This document shows positions 19,396-31,169 of a stretch of DNA of 64,000 bases, piece by piece. The translations under genes and the position numbers were made by a program. Within the stretch, counting starts at the first letter, position 1; each line of letters begins with the position of its first letter. Below the pieces are notes generated by a model. That model searched no databases. It saw nothing but the letters and a program-made list of their open reading frames with translations, and had not been told where the DNA came from. Source of the DNA: Streptomyces cinnamoneus (GTDB lineage Bacteria; Actinomycetota; Actinomycetes; Streptomycetales; Streptomycetaceae). Location: contig NZ_PKFQ01000001.1 of NCBI RefSeq assembly GCF_002939475.1, forward strand, positions 4,895,001-4,959,000, in the 5' to 3' direction.

Positions 19396-22023
19396 GTGAA
19401 GGCCATTCGTCGATTCAGCGTGCGTCCCGTCCTTCCGGAGCCCCTACGACCTCTTCAGGAGCTGGCGCGCAATCTGCGCTGGTCCTGGCATCCCGAGACC
19501 CGTGAGTTGTTCCAGTGCGTGGACCCCGAGGAGTGGCGGGCCGCCGGCGGCGACCCGCTGCGGCTGCTGGGGTCCGTCTCCGCCGGCCGGCTGGCCGCCC
19601 TGGCCGAGGACCGCCGCTTCCGGCGGCGGCTCGCGGCGGCCGCCGACGACCTGCAGGACTACCTGACCGGCCGCCGGTGGTACCAGGAACAGCCCGAGGG
19701 GCTGCCCGCCGCCGTCGCCTACTTCTCCCCCGAGTTCGGCATCACCGCGGCCCTTCCGCAGTACAGCGGGGGCCTGGGCATCCTCGCCGGCGACCACCTC
19801 AAGTCCGCCAGCGACCTCGGCGTGCCCCTCGTCGGCGTCGGGCTGCTCTACCGGCACGGATACTTCCGGCAGTCCCTCTCCCGCGAGGGCTGGCAGCAGG
19901 AGCACTACCCCCTGCTCGATCCCAACGAGCTGCCCCTGACCCTGCTCCGCGAGAGCGACGGCACACCCGTCGGCGTCACCCTCGCCCTGCCCGGCGGCCG
20001 CTCCCTGCGGGCGTACGTCTGGAAGGCCCAGGTGGGCCGGGTGCCCCTGCTGCTGCTCGACTCCGACGTCGAGGACAACGGCGCCGGCGAGCGCGACGTC
20101 ACCGACCGGCTCTACGGCGGGGGCAGCGAGCACCGGCTGCTCCAGGAGATGCTGCTGGGCATCGGCGGCGTCCGGGCCGTCCGCGCCTACTGCCGGCTCA
20201 CCGGCCATCCCGAGCCCGAGGTCTTCCACACCAACGAGGGCCACGCGGGTTTCCTCGGCCTTGAACGCATCCGCGAACTCGTCGAACAGGGGGCCGACTT
20301 CGACGCGGCCCTGGAGTGCGTCCGGGCCGGCGCCGTCTTCACCACCCACACCCCCGTGCCCGCCGGCATCGACCGCTTCGACGGGGCGCTGGTCGCCCGG
20401 CACTTCGGCGAGGGCGGCGAGCTGCCCGGCATCGACGTCGACCGCGTCCTGGCCCTCGGCCGCGAGGACTACCCCGGCGGCGAGCCCGGCCTGTTCAACA
20501 TGGCCGTCATGGGGCTGCGGCTGGCCCAGCGCGCCAACGGCGTCTCCACCCTCCACGGGCAGGTCAGCCGGGAGATGTTCGCCGGGCTCTGGCCGGGCTT
20601 CGACGCCGAGGAGGTGCCCATCACCTCCGTCACCAACGGCGTCCACGCCCCCACCTGGGTGGCCCCCGAGGTCTTCCGGCTCGGCGCCCGGCAGATCGGC
20701 GCCGGGCGCACCGAGGACGCCCTGGCCGTCGGCGGCAAGCAGCGCTGGGACACCGTCGCCGACATCCCCGACGCCGACATCTGGGAGCTGCGCCGCACCC
20801 TGCGCGAGCAGCTGGTGGAGGAGGTGCGGGAGCGGCTGCGCGCCTCCTGGCGCGAGCGCGGGGCCGGCACCGCCGAGCTCGGCTGGATCGACGGGGTGCT
20901 CGACCCCGAGGTCCTCACCATCGGCTTCGCCCGGCGCGTCCCCTCGTACAAGCGCCTCACCCTGATGCTGCGCGACCGCGAGCGCCTCACCGAGCTGCTG
21001 CTGCACCCCGAGGGCCCCGTCCAGATCGTGGTGGCGGGCAAGGCCCACCCGGCGGACGACAGCGGCAAGCGGCTCGTGCAGGAGCTCGTGCGCTTCACCG
21101 ACGACCCCCGGGTGCGCCACCGCATCGTCTTCCTCCCGGACTACGGCATGGCGATGGCCCAGAAGCTCTACCCCGGCTGTGACGTGTGGCTCAACAACCC
21201 CCTGCGGCCCCTGGAGGCCTGTGGCACCTCGGGGATGAAGGCCGCCCTCAACGGCTGCCTCAACCTCTCCGTCCTGGACGGCTGGTGGGACGAATGGTAC
21301 GAGCCCGACTTCGGCTGGGCCATCCCCACGGCCGACGGCGCGGCCATGGACGAGGACCGCCGCGACGACCTGGAGGCGGCGGCGCTCTACGACCTGCTGG
21401 CGCAGCGCGTTGCGCCGCGCTTCTACGACCGGGGCACGGGCGGCCTGCCCGGCCGCTGGATCGAGATGGTGCGGCGGACCCTGACCACCCTGGGGCCCAA
21501 GGTGCTCGCGGGCCGCATGGTCCGTGAGTACGTCGAGCGGCTGTACGGCCCCGCCGCCGAGGCCCAGCGGGCCCTGGAGCCGCTGGCCGCGCGGGAGCTG
21601 GCCGCGTGGAAGGCCCGGGTGCGCGGGGCCTGGCACCAGGTGGCCGTCGACCACGTGGAGGCCGTCTCGGACGGGCCGCTGAACGGCACGGCCGAGCTGG
21701 GCTCGACGGTCTCGCTGCGGGTGAGCGTGCGGCTCGGCGAGCTGGACCCCTCCGACGTGGAGGTGCAGGCCGTCGCGGGCCGGGTGGACCACTCCGACCG
21801 GCTGACCCGCACGGTGGCCTTCCCGCTCAAGCCCACCGGCGCGCCCGGCCTCGACGGACGGCGGCTCTACGAGGGCCCGCTGACCCTCGACCGCACGGGC
21901 CCCTTCGGCTACACCGTGCGCATCCTGCCCTCCCACCGGCTGCTGGCCGGCGGCACGGAACTGGGTCTGGTCGCGACGCCGCCGGAGGCGACGGGCGAGG
22001 CCGCCGGGGTGCTGATGCGCTGA
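19396..22023 (+). CDS. glgP: Alpha-glucan (glycogen/maltodextrin) phosphorylase GlgP
   Basis: Releases glucose-1-phosphate from alpha-1,4-glucan ends, PLP-dependent (GT35, the longer TIGR02094 type), 875 aa. Recognisable sequences are YFSPEFGITAALPQYSGGLG (about residues 112-131), HTNEGHAGFL, TTHTPVPAGIDRF, the phosphate/PLP-site block IGFARRVPSYKRLTL and EACGTSGMKAALNG with the PLP lysine. GTG 19396 is chosen because the family N-terminus is MKAIRRF and a TACCGT -10 sits seven bases before it; GTG 19390 is also in frame. The open frame extending left over the regulator gene has no family similarity. It probably degrades the glucan made by GlgE/GlgB. Divergent from the MmyB-like regulator. 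Confidence 0.95.
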   Translation: MKAIRRFSVRPVLPEPLRPLQELARNLRWSWHPETRELFQCVDPEEWRAAGGDPLRLLGSVSAGRLAALAEDRRFRRRLAAAADDLQDYLTGRRWYQEQPEGLPAAVAYFSPEFGITAALPQYSGGLGILAGDHLKSASDLGVPLVGVGLLYRHGYFRQSLSREGWQQEHYPLLDPNELPLTLLRESDGTPVGVTLALPGGRSLRAYVWKAQVGRVPLLLLDSDVEDNGAGERDVTDRLYGGGSEHRLLQEMLLGIGGVRAVRAYCRLTGHPEPEVFHTNEGHAGFLGLERIRELVEQGADFDAALECVRAGAVFTTHTPVPAGIDRFDGALVARHFGEGGELPGIDVDRVLALGREDYPGGEPGLFNMAVMGLRLAQRANGVSTLHGQVSREMFAGLWPGFDAEEVPITSVTNGVHAPTWVAPEVFRLGARQIGAGRTEDALAVGGKQRWDTVADIPDADIWELRRTLREQLVEEVRERLRASWRERGAGTAELGWIDGVLDPEVLTIGFARRVPSYKRLTLMLRDRERLTELLLHPEGPVQIVVAGKAHPADDSGKRLVQELVRFTDDPRVRHRIVFLPDYGMAMAQKLYPGCDVWLNNPLRPLEACGTSGMKAALNGCLNLSVLDGWWDEWYEPDFGWAIPTADGAAMDEDRRDDLEAAALYDLLAQRVAPRFYDRGTGGLPGRWIEMVRRTLTTLGPKVLAGRMVREYVERLYGPAAEAQRALEPLAARELAAWKARVRGAWHQVAVDHVEAVSDGPLNGTAELGSTVSLRVSVRLGELDPSDVEVQAVAGRVDHSDRLTRTVAFPLKPTGAPGLDGRRLYEGPLTLDRTGPFGYTVRILPSHRLLAGGTELGLVATPPEATGEAAGVLMR

Positions 22024-22056
22024 CGGGCCGCCGCCGGCGCCCGCCGCGCACGTGAA

Positions 22057-22098
22057 GGGCGCCGTCCGGGGGAGGAGGACTCACCCCGGACGGCGCCC
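22057..22098. terminator. Bidirectional terminator between glgP and the protease gene
   Basis: Perfect 15-bp stem GGGCGCCGTCCGGGG / CCCCGGACGGCGCCC with a 12-nt loop between convergent genes. Confidence 0.85.
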
Positions 22099-22140
22099 GG
22101 TCCACGGGTCGTCAGCCGGAGACCGGCTCACGGGAGCGGC

Positions 22141-24417
22141 TCAGAAGGAGAGCTTCCAGCTGTTGATCGTGCCGCTGTCGGCGGAGTAGAGGTCCTGGAC
22201 CTTGAGCTTCCAGGTGCCGGTCGCGGACTCGGCGGAGGCGTCGACCGTGTACGACTCCTTGACGTCCTCGGCGGAGTCCCAGGAGTCGGAGTCCTTCAGC
22301 CGCCACGTCTTGCCGCTCGGGGCGACGAGGTCGATCTGGAGGTCACCGCGGTAGGTGTGGGTGATGTTCACGTCCACCTTGAGGGCCGAGGAACCGTTTC
22401 CGCTGCGGGTCACGACGACGGGCGAGGTGACGGCCGCGCCGGCGTCCGGGATCGCCACGGGGGTGGTGTTCTCGAAGACGCTGCCGCCGCCCGTGGTGTT
22501 CACGGTCCACTTGAAGGTGGCGGTGCCGGTCTTGCCCGAGGAGTCCTTGACCGTCACGGTCACGGTGCTGGTGCCGGTGGCGGTCGGGGTGCCGGAGATC
22601 AGGCCGGTCGAGGAGTTGATCGACAGGCCCGCGGGCAGGCCGGTGGCCGAGTACGTCAGGGAGCCGGTGGTGGAGCTGCTCGCCTTGATCTGGAGCGAGA
22701 CCGCGGTGTTCACGATCGAGGTCTGGTCGCCGGGGCTGGTGACCGAGACGCCGGTGGAGGCACGGCTGCCGACGCCGATGCCCGCCCACGCGTTGGCCAC
22801 GTTGTTGTACGTCTCGCTGCCCACGCCGAACAGCTCGCCGGCGGCCCACAGCGTCGCGTCACGGGCGCCCGCGTAGTTGGTGTTGGACTGCATGCGCTGG
22901 GACAGGGCCTTGAACCAGACCTTCGCGGCGTTGTCCCGGCCGATGCCGGTGACCGGGAGCCCGTCGGAGGTCGGGGAGTCGTACTTGACCCCGTTGATCT
23001 CCTTCTGTCCGCTGCCCTCGGAGGCCAGGTAGAACCAGTGGTTCGCCGGGCCCGAGGAGTAGTGCACGTCGATGCCGCCGAGGCCGGAGTACCAGGCGTC
23101 CTTGGACCGGCCGTCCTTGCTCGGCTTGTCCATGTAGCGCAGCGGGGTGCCGTTGCCGTTGATGTCGATCTTCTCGCCCACCAGGTAGTCGCCCAGGTCG
23201 GTGGGGTTGTTGGCCCAGAACTCCACCGCGGCCGCGAAGATGTCGGACGTCGCCTCGTTCAGGCCGCCGGACTCGCCGCTGTAGGTGAGGTTCGCGGTGG
23301 CCGAGGTGACGCCGTGCGTCATCTCGTGCGCGGCCACGTCGATGGACGTCAGCGGCTTGGCGTTGTTCGATCCGTCGCCGTAGGTCATGCAGAAGCAGTC
23401 GTCGGACCAGAAGGCGTTGACGTAGCTGTTGCCGTAGTGGACCCGGCTGTAGGCGCCCTTGCCGTCGCCCTTGATGCCCGTGCGCCCGTGCACGTTCTTG
23501 TAGTAGTCCCAGGTCAGCTGGGCACCGTAGTGGGCGTCCACGCCGGCCGTGGCCGGGTCGCTGTTGGTCCCGTTGCCCCAGACGTCGTCGGAGTCGGTGA
23601 AGAGCGTGCCGGTCCCGGAGGAGCCGTGGTTGAGGTTGTACGTCTTGTGGCCGCCGCGCGTCCCGTCGGTCATCGTGTACGACGGGGTCGTACCGATCGT
23701 GACCGTGCCGGAGTACTGGCTGTTGCCGGTGCCCTGCTTGACGCCCTGGAACTCGAAGAGCTTCTGACCGGTCTTCGCGTCCGTGATGACGTGCAGCTCG
23801 TTCGGGGTGCCGTCCTCCTGGAGGCCGCCGACCACGGTCTCGTAGGCCAGGACCGGCGTGCCCTGGGCGGCCCAGACGACCTTGCGGGGTGCCCGCTCGG
23901 CCTTGGTGGCCTGGGAGCCCTTGGCCTGAGCGGCCTTGACCGCGTCCCGCTCGGCGGTGGCCGCGGCGAAGGACGGGGCGCTCGTGGCGACGGCCAGCCG
24001 GGCCTTGTTCGCCTTGGCCACCGTCTTGACCTGGCCGCCCTTGGTGGCGTCGACCACGAGGTCGCCGCCGAGCACCGGCAGGCCCTCGTAGGTGCGCTCG
24101 TAGCGGGTGTGCACGGTGCCGTTGACGTCCTTGACGACGTCCTTGACGACGAGCTGCTCGCTCGTGCCGAGGCCGAGGGTCTTCGCGGTCTCCGCCTTGG
24201 TGGCGTTGGCCTCGCGGATCAGCTCCGCGCGCTGGGACGGGGAGAGCTTGGCGGGCATCGCGCCGGGGTCGGCCTTGGCGACGAGCGTGCCGGGGGCCGC
24301 CTTCGCGTCGTCCGTGCGGGCGGAGGCCGCGCCGGACTGCATTCCGACGGCTATCAGGGCGGTGACGGCGACGAGCGCGCCGCCGGCGACGGCGCGGTGA
24401 TGGGGGGTGGGTCTCAC
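22141..24417 (-). CDS. Secreted M4 (thermolysin-family) metalloprotease with Ig-like and P domains
   Basis: Extracellular neutral zinc protease precursor, 758 aa. The signal peptide is about residues 1-34 (AVAGGALVAVTALIAVGM core, AxA site near SGAASA). FTP and PepSY inhibitory propeptide modules span about 50-215. The peptidase domain has the zinc motif HEMTH at 364-368 and the third ligand in GGLNEATSD about 20 residues later, followed by SSGPANHWFYL with a conserved His. C-terminal to it are a putative Ig-like domain (about 535-625, LPAGLSINSSTGLISGTPT) and a P/homo-B domain (about 640-758) with RGDLQIDLVAPSG. GTG 24417 has AAGGAG five bases upstream. It should provide peptides for uptake. 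It is preceded by a dyad motif shared with the opp operon. Confidence 0.93.
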   Translation of the reverse strand: MRPTPHHRAVAGGALVAVTALIAVGMQSGAASARTDDAKAAPGTLVAKADPGAMPAKLSPSQRAELIREANATKAETAKTLGLGTSEQLVVKDVVKDVNGTVHTRYERTYEGLPVLGGDLVVDATKGGQVKTVAKANKARLAVATSAPSFAAATAERDAVKAAQAKGSQATKAERAPRKVVWAAQGTPVLAYETVVGGLQEDGTPNELHVITDAKTGQKLFEFQGVKQGTGNSQYSGTVTIGTTPSYTMTDGTRGGHKTYNLNHGSSGTGTLFTDSDDVWGNGTNSDPATAGVDAHYGAQLTWDYYKNVHGRTGIKGDGKGAYSRVHYGNSYVNAFWSDDCFCMTYGDGSNNAKPLTSIDVAAHEMTHGVTSATANLTYSGESGGLNEATSDIFAAAVEFWANNPTDLGDYLVGEKIDINGNGTPLRYMDKPSKDGRSKDAWYSGLGGIDVHYSSGPANHWFYLASEGSGQKEINGVKYDSPTSDGLPVTGIGRDNAAKVWFKALSQRMQSNTNYAGARDATLWAAGELFGVGSETYNNVANAWAGIGVGSRASTGVSVTSPGDQTSIVNTAVSLQIKASSSTTGSLTYSATGLPAGLSINSSTGLISGTPTATGTSTVTVTVKDSSGKTGTATFKWTVNTTGGGSVFENTTPVAIPDAGAAVTSPVVVTRSGNGSSALKVDVNITHTYRGDLQIDLVAPSGKTWRLKDSDSWDSAEDVKESYTVDASAESATGTWKLKVQDLYSADSGTINSWKLSF

Positions 24418-24821
24418 GCTGACTCCTTCTGCGGTGGCCGCGATCAGGTGGGCGCGGCCGATGGGCGACCGGACGGGCCGAGGTGGGCCGTCCGGGCGGA
24501 ACGCGGCAGAACACAGTGGAGAAAGGGGGGATACCTCGGTGGAGCTCCGCGGGGAGGTGGGGATGTGGGGGTGCCCCGCGCGCCAGTTGAGGTGAAGAGT
24601 GCCACCGCCGCCCAGCAGGTGTCAGGGGCGCGTCAACAAGTTGGCCGGAAACTGTCCGTTGCCCAAAGATCGCTGTCCGTATAACGGGCGCGCGGTCCGG
24701 GCCGCCGCGCCCGGCCCCCCGCAGGTCAGCCAACGTGCCCCCCGCCGTGGCCGGTTCGACCCCGTGGCGCGCGCCACCGCACGGCCCTCGGCCAATCCGG
24801 CGCCGGCGCCCGGGTGCGGCG
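24418..24821. other. 404-bp upstream region of the protease gene
   Basis: Lies between the protease start and the glgX stop (same strand), so it should hold the protease promoter. A direct repeat CTGTCCGT occurs at 24652-24659 and 24673-24680 (21-bp period), the second copy inside the motif CTGTCCGTATAACGG. No gene is seen in the gap. Confidence 0.55.
24673..24687. promoter_or_regulatory. Motif CTGTCCGTATAACGG (copy 1), upstream of the secreted protease
   Basis: Fifteen bases identical to 40956-40970 upstream of the opp operon. The core TCCGT-ATA-ACGG(A) is a dyad. It lies 256 bp from the protease start codon. Regulator unknown. Confidence 0.45.
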
Positions 24822-27164
<2,343 letters not shown>

Positions 27165-27347
27165 GTCTTCGCCTCCGGCGGCTCTCGGGTAGCGCGCCGG
27201 GCACCCGGCTTCCCGGGACCGGGTGTCTGGCGATTTCGTCCTTCCTCCCTTTCTTCCCAGATCCACGCATGCGCTCACACGTGTGATCGGGTGCAGCAAG
27301 CGAGTGCAGTCACGTTTCCCCGAGCCGCGCGCGTCGTTGGGCCCGGT

Positions 27348-28559
27348 GTGACGACACCTGCCCTCCAACGCGCGGCACGGGGACTGGCCCTGCTGGCGTC
27401 CCTGGCCATGCTCGCCGGGTGTGCCACCGTCGGCCCGCCGAAGACCGCCCTGACGGACGACGCCCGCCCGCCGGCCCAGCTGGTCCACGTGGTTCCGCAC
27501 GACGGCGCCCGGAACGTCTCGGCGGCCGAGCGGTTCGAGGTGCGGGCCCCGCGGGGCCGGCTGGAGCGGGTGCGGGTCTCCGCCTTCCGCGATGGTATCC
27601 AGCTGACGGTCCCGGGACGCATCTCCGCCGACCGGCACCGCTGGCTTCCCGCCGACCGGGGGCACCTGAGGCTCGGGGCCCGCTACGCGGTGGACGTCGT
27701 CGCCGTGGACTCCTCGGGCCGGCGCACGGCCCGGCACAGCGGTTTCACCACGTATGTCCCGCAGCATCGTTTCATCGGATACTTCACCCCCGAGCCGCAG
27801 AGCGTCGTCGGCACGGGCATGATCGTTTCTTTCGGCTTCAGCCGCCCGATCACCGACCGTGCCGCCGTCGAGCGCGCCATCCGGGTCACCGCCCAGCCGC
27901 CCACCGAGGTCGCCGCCCACTGGTTCGGCCCCGCGCGCCTGGACTTCCGGCCGCGCACGTACTGGAAGCCGGGCACCGTCGTCACGCTCGACCTGAAGCT
28001 GCGGGACGTCCGGGGCGCCGAGGGCGTCTACGGCCTCCAGCAGAAGACCGTGCGGTTCGTGGTGGGCCGCCGCCAGTTCAGCACCGTCGACGCCGCCACG
28101 CACACCATGCGGGTCGTGCGGGACGGCAAGGCGCCGGTGACGCTGCCGGTCACGGCCGGCGGGCCGGGCAACGAGACGTACAACGGCAAGATGGTCATCA
28201 GCGAGAAGTTCGATATGACCCGGATGAACGGTGACACAGTCGGCTTCGGCGGCGAGTACGACATCTCGGACGTGCCGCATGCGATGCGACTGACCGCCAC
28301 CGGGACGTTCCTGCACGGCAACTACTGGGCGCCGGCCGACGCCTTCGGCGCGACGAACACCAGTCACGGCTGCATCGGCCTGCGCGACACCCAGGGCGGC
28401 AGCCTCTCGAGCCCGGCCGGCTGGTTCTTCTCCGGCTCGCTCGTCGGCGACGTCGTGGAGGTCGTCCACTCCGGAGACCGGCAGGTCGCGCCGGACAACG
28501 GGCTGAGCGGCTGGAACATGTCGTGGCGGGACTGGCGGGCCGGTTCGGCGCTTGATTGA
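27348..28559 (+). CDS. L,D-transpeptidase lipoprotein (copy 1, 403 aa)
   Basis: Periplasmic-side cell-wall enzyme making 3-3 peptidoglycan crosslinks. A lipoprotein signal ends in LAMLAGC (lipobox Cys near residue 24). Two Ig-like Ldt domains (about 40-150 and 150-265) precede the YkuD catalytic domain, which has HGNYW and NTSHGCIGL with catalytic Cys342. The first base is uncertain: GTG 27348 gives the expected signal peptide but lacks a clear ribosome site, while GTG codons about 60 nt upstream would extend it. It is paralogous to the next gene along its whole length, and both end in a DNGL(S/N)GWN-W motif. The Ldt family call is strong. Confidence 0.9.
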   Translation: MTTPALQRAARGLALLASLAMLAGCATVGPPKTALTDDARPPAQLVHVVPHDGARNVSAAERFEVRAPRGRLERVRVSAFRDGIQLTVPGRISADRHRWLPADRGHLRLGARYAVDVVAVDSSGRRTARHSGFTTYVPQHRFIGYFTPEPQSVVGTGMIVSFGFSRPITDRAAVERAIRVTAQPPTEVAAHWFGPARLDFRPRTYWKPGTVVTLDLKLRDVRGAEGVYGLQQKTVRFVVGRRQFSTVDAATHTMRVVRDGKAPVTLPVTAGGPGNETYNGKMVISEKFDMTRMNGDTVGFGGEYDISDVPHAMRLTATGTFLHGNYWAPADAFGATNTSHGCIGLRDTQGGSLSSPAGWFFSGSLVGDVVEVVHSGDRQVAPDNGLSGWNMSWRDWRAGSALD

Positions 28560-28773
28560 ACGCCAGTTTGACCTGGCTGAAATCTGCCGCTTCACTTCGG
28601 TCACCGCCTTCACCTCAGGCGCATGGTTCGCACCACCGTTCCCCATTGGAACCGAACGGTGACATCCAGGAGCCGGCGCCGCCGGTGGCGTGTGGTTTTC
28701 TAACGACAAGCGCGTCTGCCGCGCTCAGGGGGCGCCGCGTGGCCGCGGGCCGTGCGAGGGGAGTCAAACCGTT

Positions 28774-30024
28774 GTGAACGTGCAGCCGATATCCATATCC
28801 GGGAGTCCGAGGCGGCGGCGCCACAGGGTGCTTCCGGCCCTCCTCCTCGGGTCGGTGCTGACCCTGGTGAGCGCGTGCGGCGGTGACGACGGCGGCGGCA
28901 AGGGCGGCGCCAAGGGCAGCGGCAAGGTCGCCGACGGCCCCTCGCAGGCCGTCGTGGACATCGCCCCCAAGGACGGTGCCACCGACGTCGCCACCAGCGG
29001 CGCTCTCAAGATCACGGCCCAGAAGGGCAGCCTCACGTCCGTCAAGGTCGTCGACGACAAGGGCCATGCGGTCGAAGGCAAGATCGTCAACGACGGTGCC
29101 GCCTGGGAGCCCGCGAGCCACCTCGGCGCCTCCACCAAGTACTCGGTGGACGCGATCGCCAAGGACGAGGAGGGCCGCACCTCCGCCAAGCACGCGGCGT
29201 TCACGACCCTCACCCCGACGAACACCTTCGTCGGCTACTTCACGCCGGAGGACGGCAGCACCGTCGGCGTGGGGATGCCCGTTTCGATCAATTTCAGCCG
29301 CGGTATCACCGACCCCAAGGCCGTCGAGCGGGCCATCAAGGTGACCGCCGAGCCCGCCGTGGACGTCAAGCCCCACTGGTTCGGCAACGACCGCCTGGAC
29401 TTCCGGCCCGAGAAGTACTGGGCGCCCGGCACCAAGGTGACGATGGCGATGAACCTCAACGGCGTCCAGGGCCGTGAGGGCGTCTACGGCACCCAGACGA
29501 AGACCGTGAAGTTCACCGTCGGCCGCAGCCAGGTGAGCACGGTCGACGCCGCCTCCCACACGATGACCGTCGAGCGGGACGGCAAGGTCCTCAAGACCGT
29601 CCCGATCTCCGCCGGCGCCCCCGGCCACTCGACCTACAACGGTCAGATGGTCATCAGCGAGAAGTACGAAGTCACGCGCATGGACGGCCGCACGGTCGGC
29701 TTCGGCGGCGAGTACGACATCTCGGACGTGCCGCACGCGATGCGCCTGTCCACCTCGGGCACCTTCCTGCACGGCAACTACTGGTCGGGCGAGTCCACCT
29801 TCGGCTCCGAGAACGTCAGCCACGGCTGCGTCGGCCTGTACGACCAGCGGGGCGGCGGCGACCCGTCCACCCCGGCCGCCTGGTTCTACGACAACTCGCT
29901 CGTCGGCGACGTCGTCATCGTGAAGAACTCCGATGACAAAACGATTAAGCCGGACAACGGCCTCAACGGCTGGAACCTCTCCTGGGCGGAGTGGACCAAG
30001 GACAGCGGCGGCAAGGACAGCTGA
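28774..30024 (+). CDS. L,D-transpeptidase lipoprotein (copy 2, 416 aa)
   Basis: Tandem paralog of the preceding gene, same domain order: lipoprotein signal (lipobox LVSAC, Cys near residue 35), a Gly/Lys-rich linker GGDDGGGKGGAKGSGK, two Ig-like domains and YkuD with HGNYW and NVSHGCVGL (catalytic Cys352). GTG 28774 follows GAGGGGAG about ten bases upstream. The linker is much more charged than in copy 1, which may set the reach from the membrane. The 214-bp gap from copy 1 leaves room for its own promoter. A strong terminator follows. Expected to act on tetrapeptide stems during polar growth or sporulation-wall synthesis. Confidence 0.92.
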   Translation: MNVQPISISGSPRRRRHRVLPALLLGSVLTLVSACGGDDGGGKGGAKGSGKVADGPSQAVVDIAPKDGATDVATSGALKITAQKGSLTSVKVVDDKGHAVEGKIVNDGAAWEPASHLGASTKYSVDAIAKDEEGRTSAKHAAFTTLTPTNTFVGYFTPEDGSTVGVGMPVSINFSRGITDPKAVERAIKVTAEPAVDVKPHWFGNDRLDFRPEKYWAPGTKVTMAMNLNGVQGREGVYGTQTKTVKFTVGRSQVSTVDAASHTMTVERDGKVLKTVPISAGAPGHSTYNGQMVISEKYEVTRMDGRTVGFGGEYDISDVPHAMRLSTSGTFLHGNYWSGESTFGSENVSHGCVGLYDQRGGGDPSTPAAWFYDNSLVGDVVIVKNSDDKTIKPDNGLNGWNLSWAEWTKDSGGKDS

Positions 30025-30055
30025 CGCTCCCGCGGCACCCCGCGTGACGAACACC

Positions 30056-30096
30056 CCGCGGCCCGGCGCACTGTGACCAAGTGCACCGGGCCGCGG
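30056..30096 (+). terminator. Terminator after the second L,D-transpeptidase gene
   Basis: 17-bp stem CCGCGGCCCGGCGCACT / AGTGCACCGGGCCGCGG with one mismatch and a 7-nt loop. Confidence 0.7.
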
Positions 30097-30099
30097 TGC

Positions 30100-30115
30100 G
30101 TTAGCGAACGCTAAC
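30100..30115. promoter_or_regulatory. Palindromic operator GTTAGCGAACGCTAAC at the enoyl-CoA hydratase promoter
   Basis: Perfect dyad with 7-bp arms around AA. It overlaps a TAACCT hexamer (30112-30117) six bases before the ATG at 30124, the position of a -10 element in a leaderless gene. Its shape resembles a TetR-family operator; no regulator gene is adjacent. Confidence 0.6.
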
Positions 30116-30123
30116 CTGCTGTC

Positions 30124-30891
30124 ATGACTGTGCATCTTGAGGTCGCCGAGGGCGTCGGAACCGTCCGGCTGGACCGTCCCCCCATGAACGCCCTGGACAT
30201 CGCCACCCAGGACCGGCTCCGCGAGCTGGCCGACGAGATCACCCACCGCGCGGACATCCGGTCCGTGGTCATCTGGGGCGGGGAGAAGGTGTTCGCCGCC
30301 GGCGCGGACATCAAGGAGATGCAGCACATGGACCACGCCGCCATGGTGGCGCGGTCCCGGGGCCTGCAGGACTCCTTCACGGCCGTGGCCCGCATCCCCA
30401 AGCCCGTGGTCGCCGCCGTCACCGGCTACGCCCTCGGCGGCGGCTGCGAGCTGGCGCTCTGCGCCGACTTCCGCATCGCCGCCGACACCGCCAAGCTCGG
30501 CCAGCCCGAGATCCTCCTGGGCCTCATCCCGGGCGCGGGCGGCACCCAGCGCCTCGCGCGGCTCGTCGGCCCGTCCAAGGCCAAGGACCTCATCTTCACC
30601 GGCCGTCAGGTCAAGGCGGACGAGGCGCTGGCCATCGGCCTCGTGGACCGGGTCGTGCCGGCCGCGGAGGTCTACGAGCGGGCGCACGCCTGGGCCGCCC
30701 GGCTCGCCGCCGGCCCGGCCATCGCGCTGCGGGCGGCGAAGGAGGCCGTGGACACCGGCCTGGAGACCGACATCGACACCGGGCTGGCCATCGAGCGCAA
30801 CTGGTTCGCGGGGCTGTTCGCCACCCAGGACCGGGAGATCGGTATGCGCAGCTTTGTCGAGGACGGTCCGGGCAAGGCCAAGTTCGTCTGA
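30124..30891 (+). CDS. Enoyl-CoA hydratase/isomerase (crotonase family)
   Basis: Cytosolic 255-aa crotonase-fold enzyme, likely hydrating trans-2-enoyl-CoA in beta-oxidation. The oxyanion-hole motifs are AAGADIKEM (about residues 59-67) and [19 protein letters not shown] (about 102-120). The catalytic Glu positions are in [20 protein letters not shown] (about 126-145), where both hydratase glutamates appear to be present (PEILLG and the GGGCE segment). The start ATG 30124 has no ribosome site; a TAACCT -10 lies six bases upstream, so the mRNA is probably leaderless. The 16-bp dyad over that -10 suggests repression, perhaps relieved by fatty acyl-CoA. Substrate chain length unknown. Confidence 0.9.
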   Translation: MTVHLEVAEGVGTVRLDRPPMNALDIATQDRLRELADEITHRADIRSVVIWGGEKVFAAGADIKEMQHMDHAAMVARSRGLQDSFTAVARIPKPVVAAVTGYALGGGCELALCADFRIAADTAKLGQPEILLGLIPGAGGTQRLARLVGPSKAKDLIFTGRQVKADEALAIGLVDRVVPAAEVYERAHAWAARLAAGPAIALRAAKEAVDTGLETDIDTGLAIERNWFAGLFATQDREIGMRSFVEDGPGKAKFV

Positions 30892-30914
30892 ACTGCCGGA
30901 GGTTGAGGGGTTCA

Positions 30915-30937
30915 GCCCGGAGGGAAGCCCTCCGGGC
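30915..30937 (+). terminator. Terminator after the enoyl-CoA hydratase gene
   Basis: Perfect 10-bp stem GCCCGGAGGG / CCCTCCGGGC with a 3-nt AAG loop, followed by GTTGCCTCTTG. Confidence 0.75.
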
Positions 30938-31169
30938 GTTGCCTCTTGTGGGGGAATTCTGTCAGCGGTGTGACACCCTCTGACCGACCTTGTTCCTCGG
31001 CGTTGGTGATCTTTTCTTCGCATGAGGTAGCCGCAGGTCAGTCGGCCTCCGCCAGGGCGTCCGGGGCCACTGGCATATGTCATGCGGCCACACCGGAACG
31101 TCACGCTCCGCTGAATCGAATCCCGTCGTTCCACTCCGTGGCGCCTTTGCGACGGCCATGATGGGGGAC

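Noticed and set aside
30056-30115. The dyad at 30100-30115 as part of the L,D-transpeptidase terminator.
   Set aside because: A complete hairpin already ends at 30096, and the dyad coincides with the -10 of the next gene.
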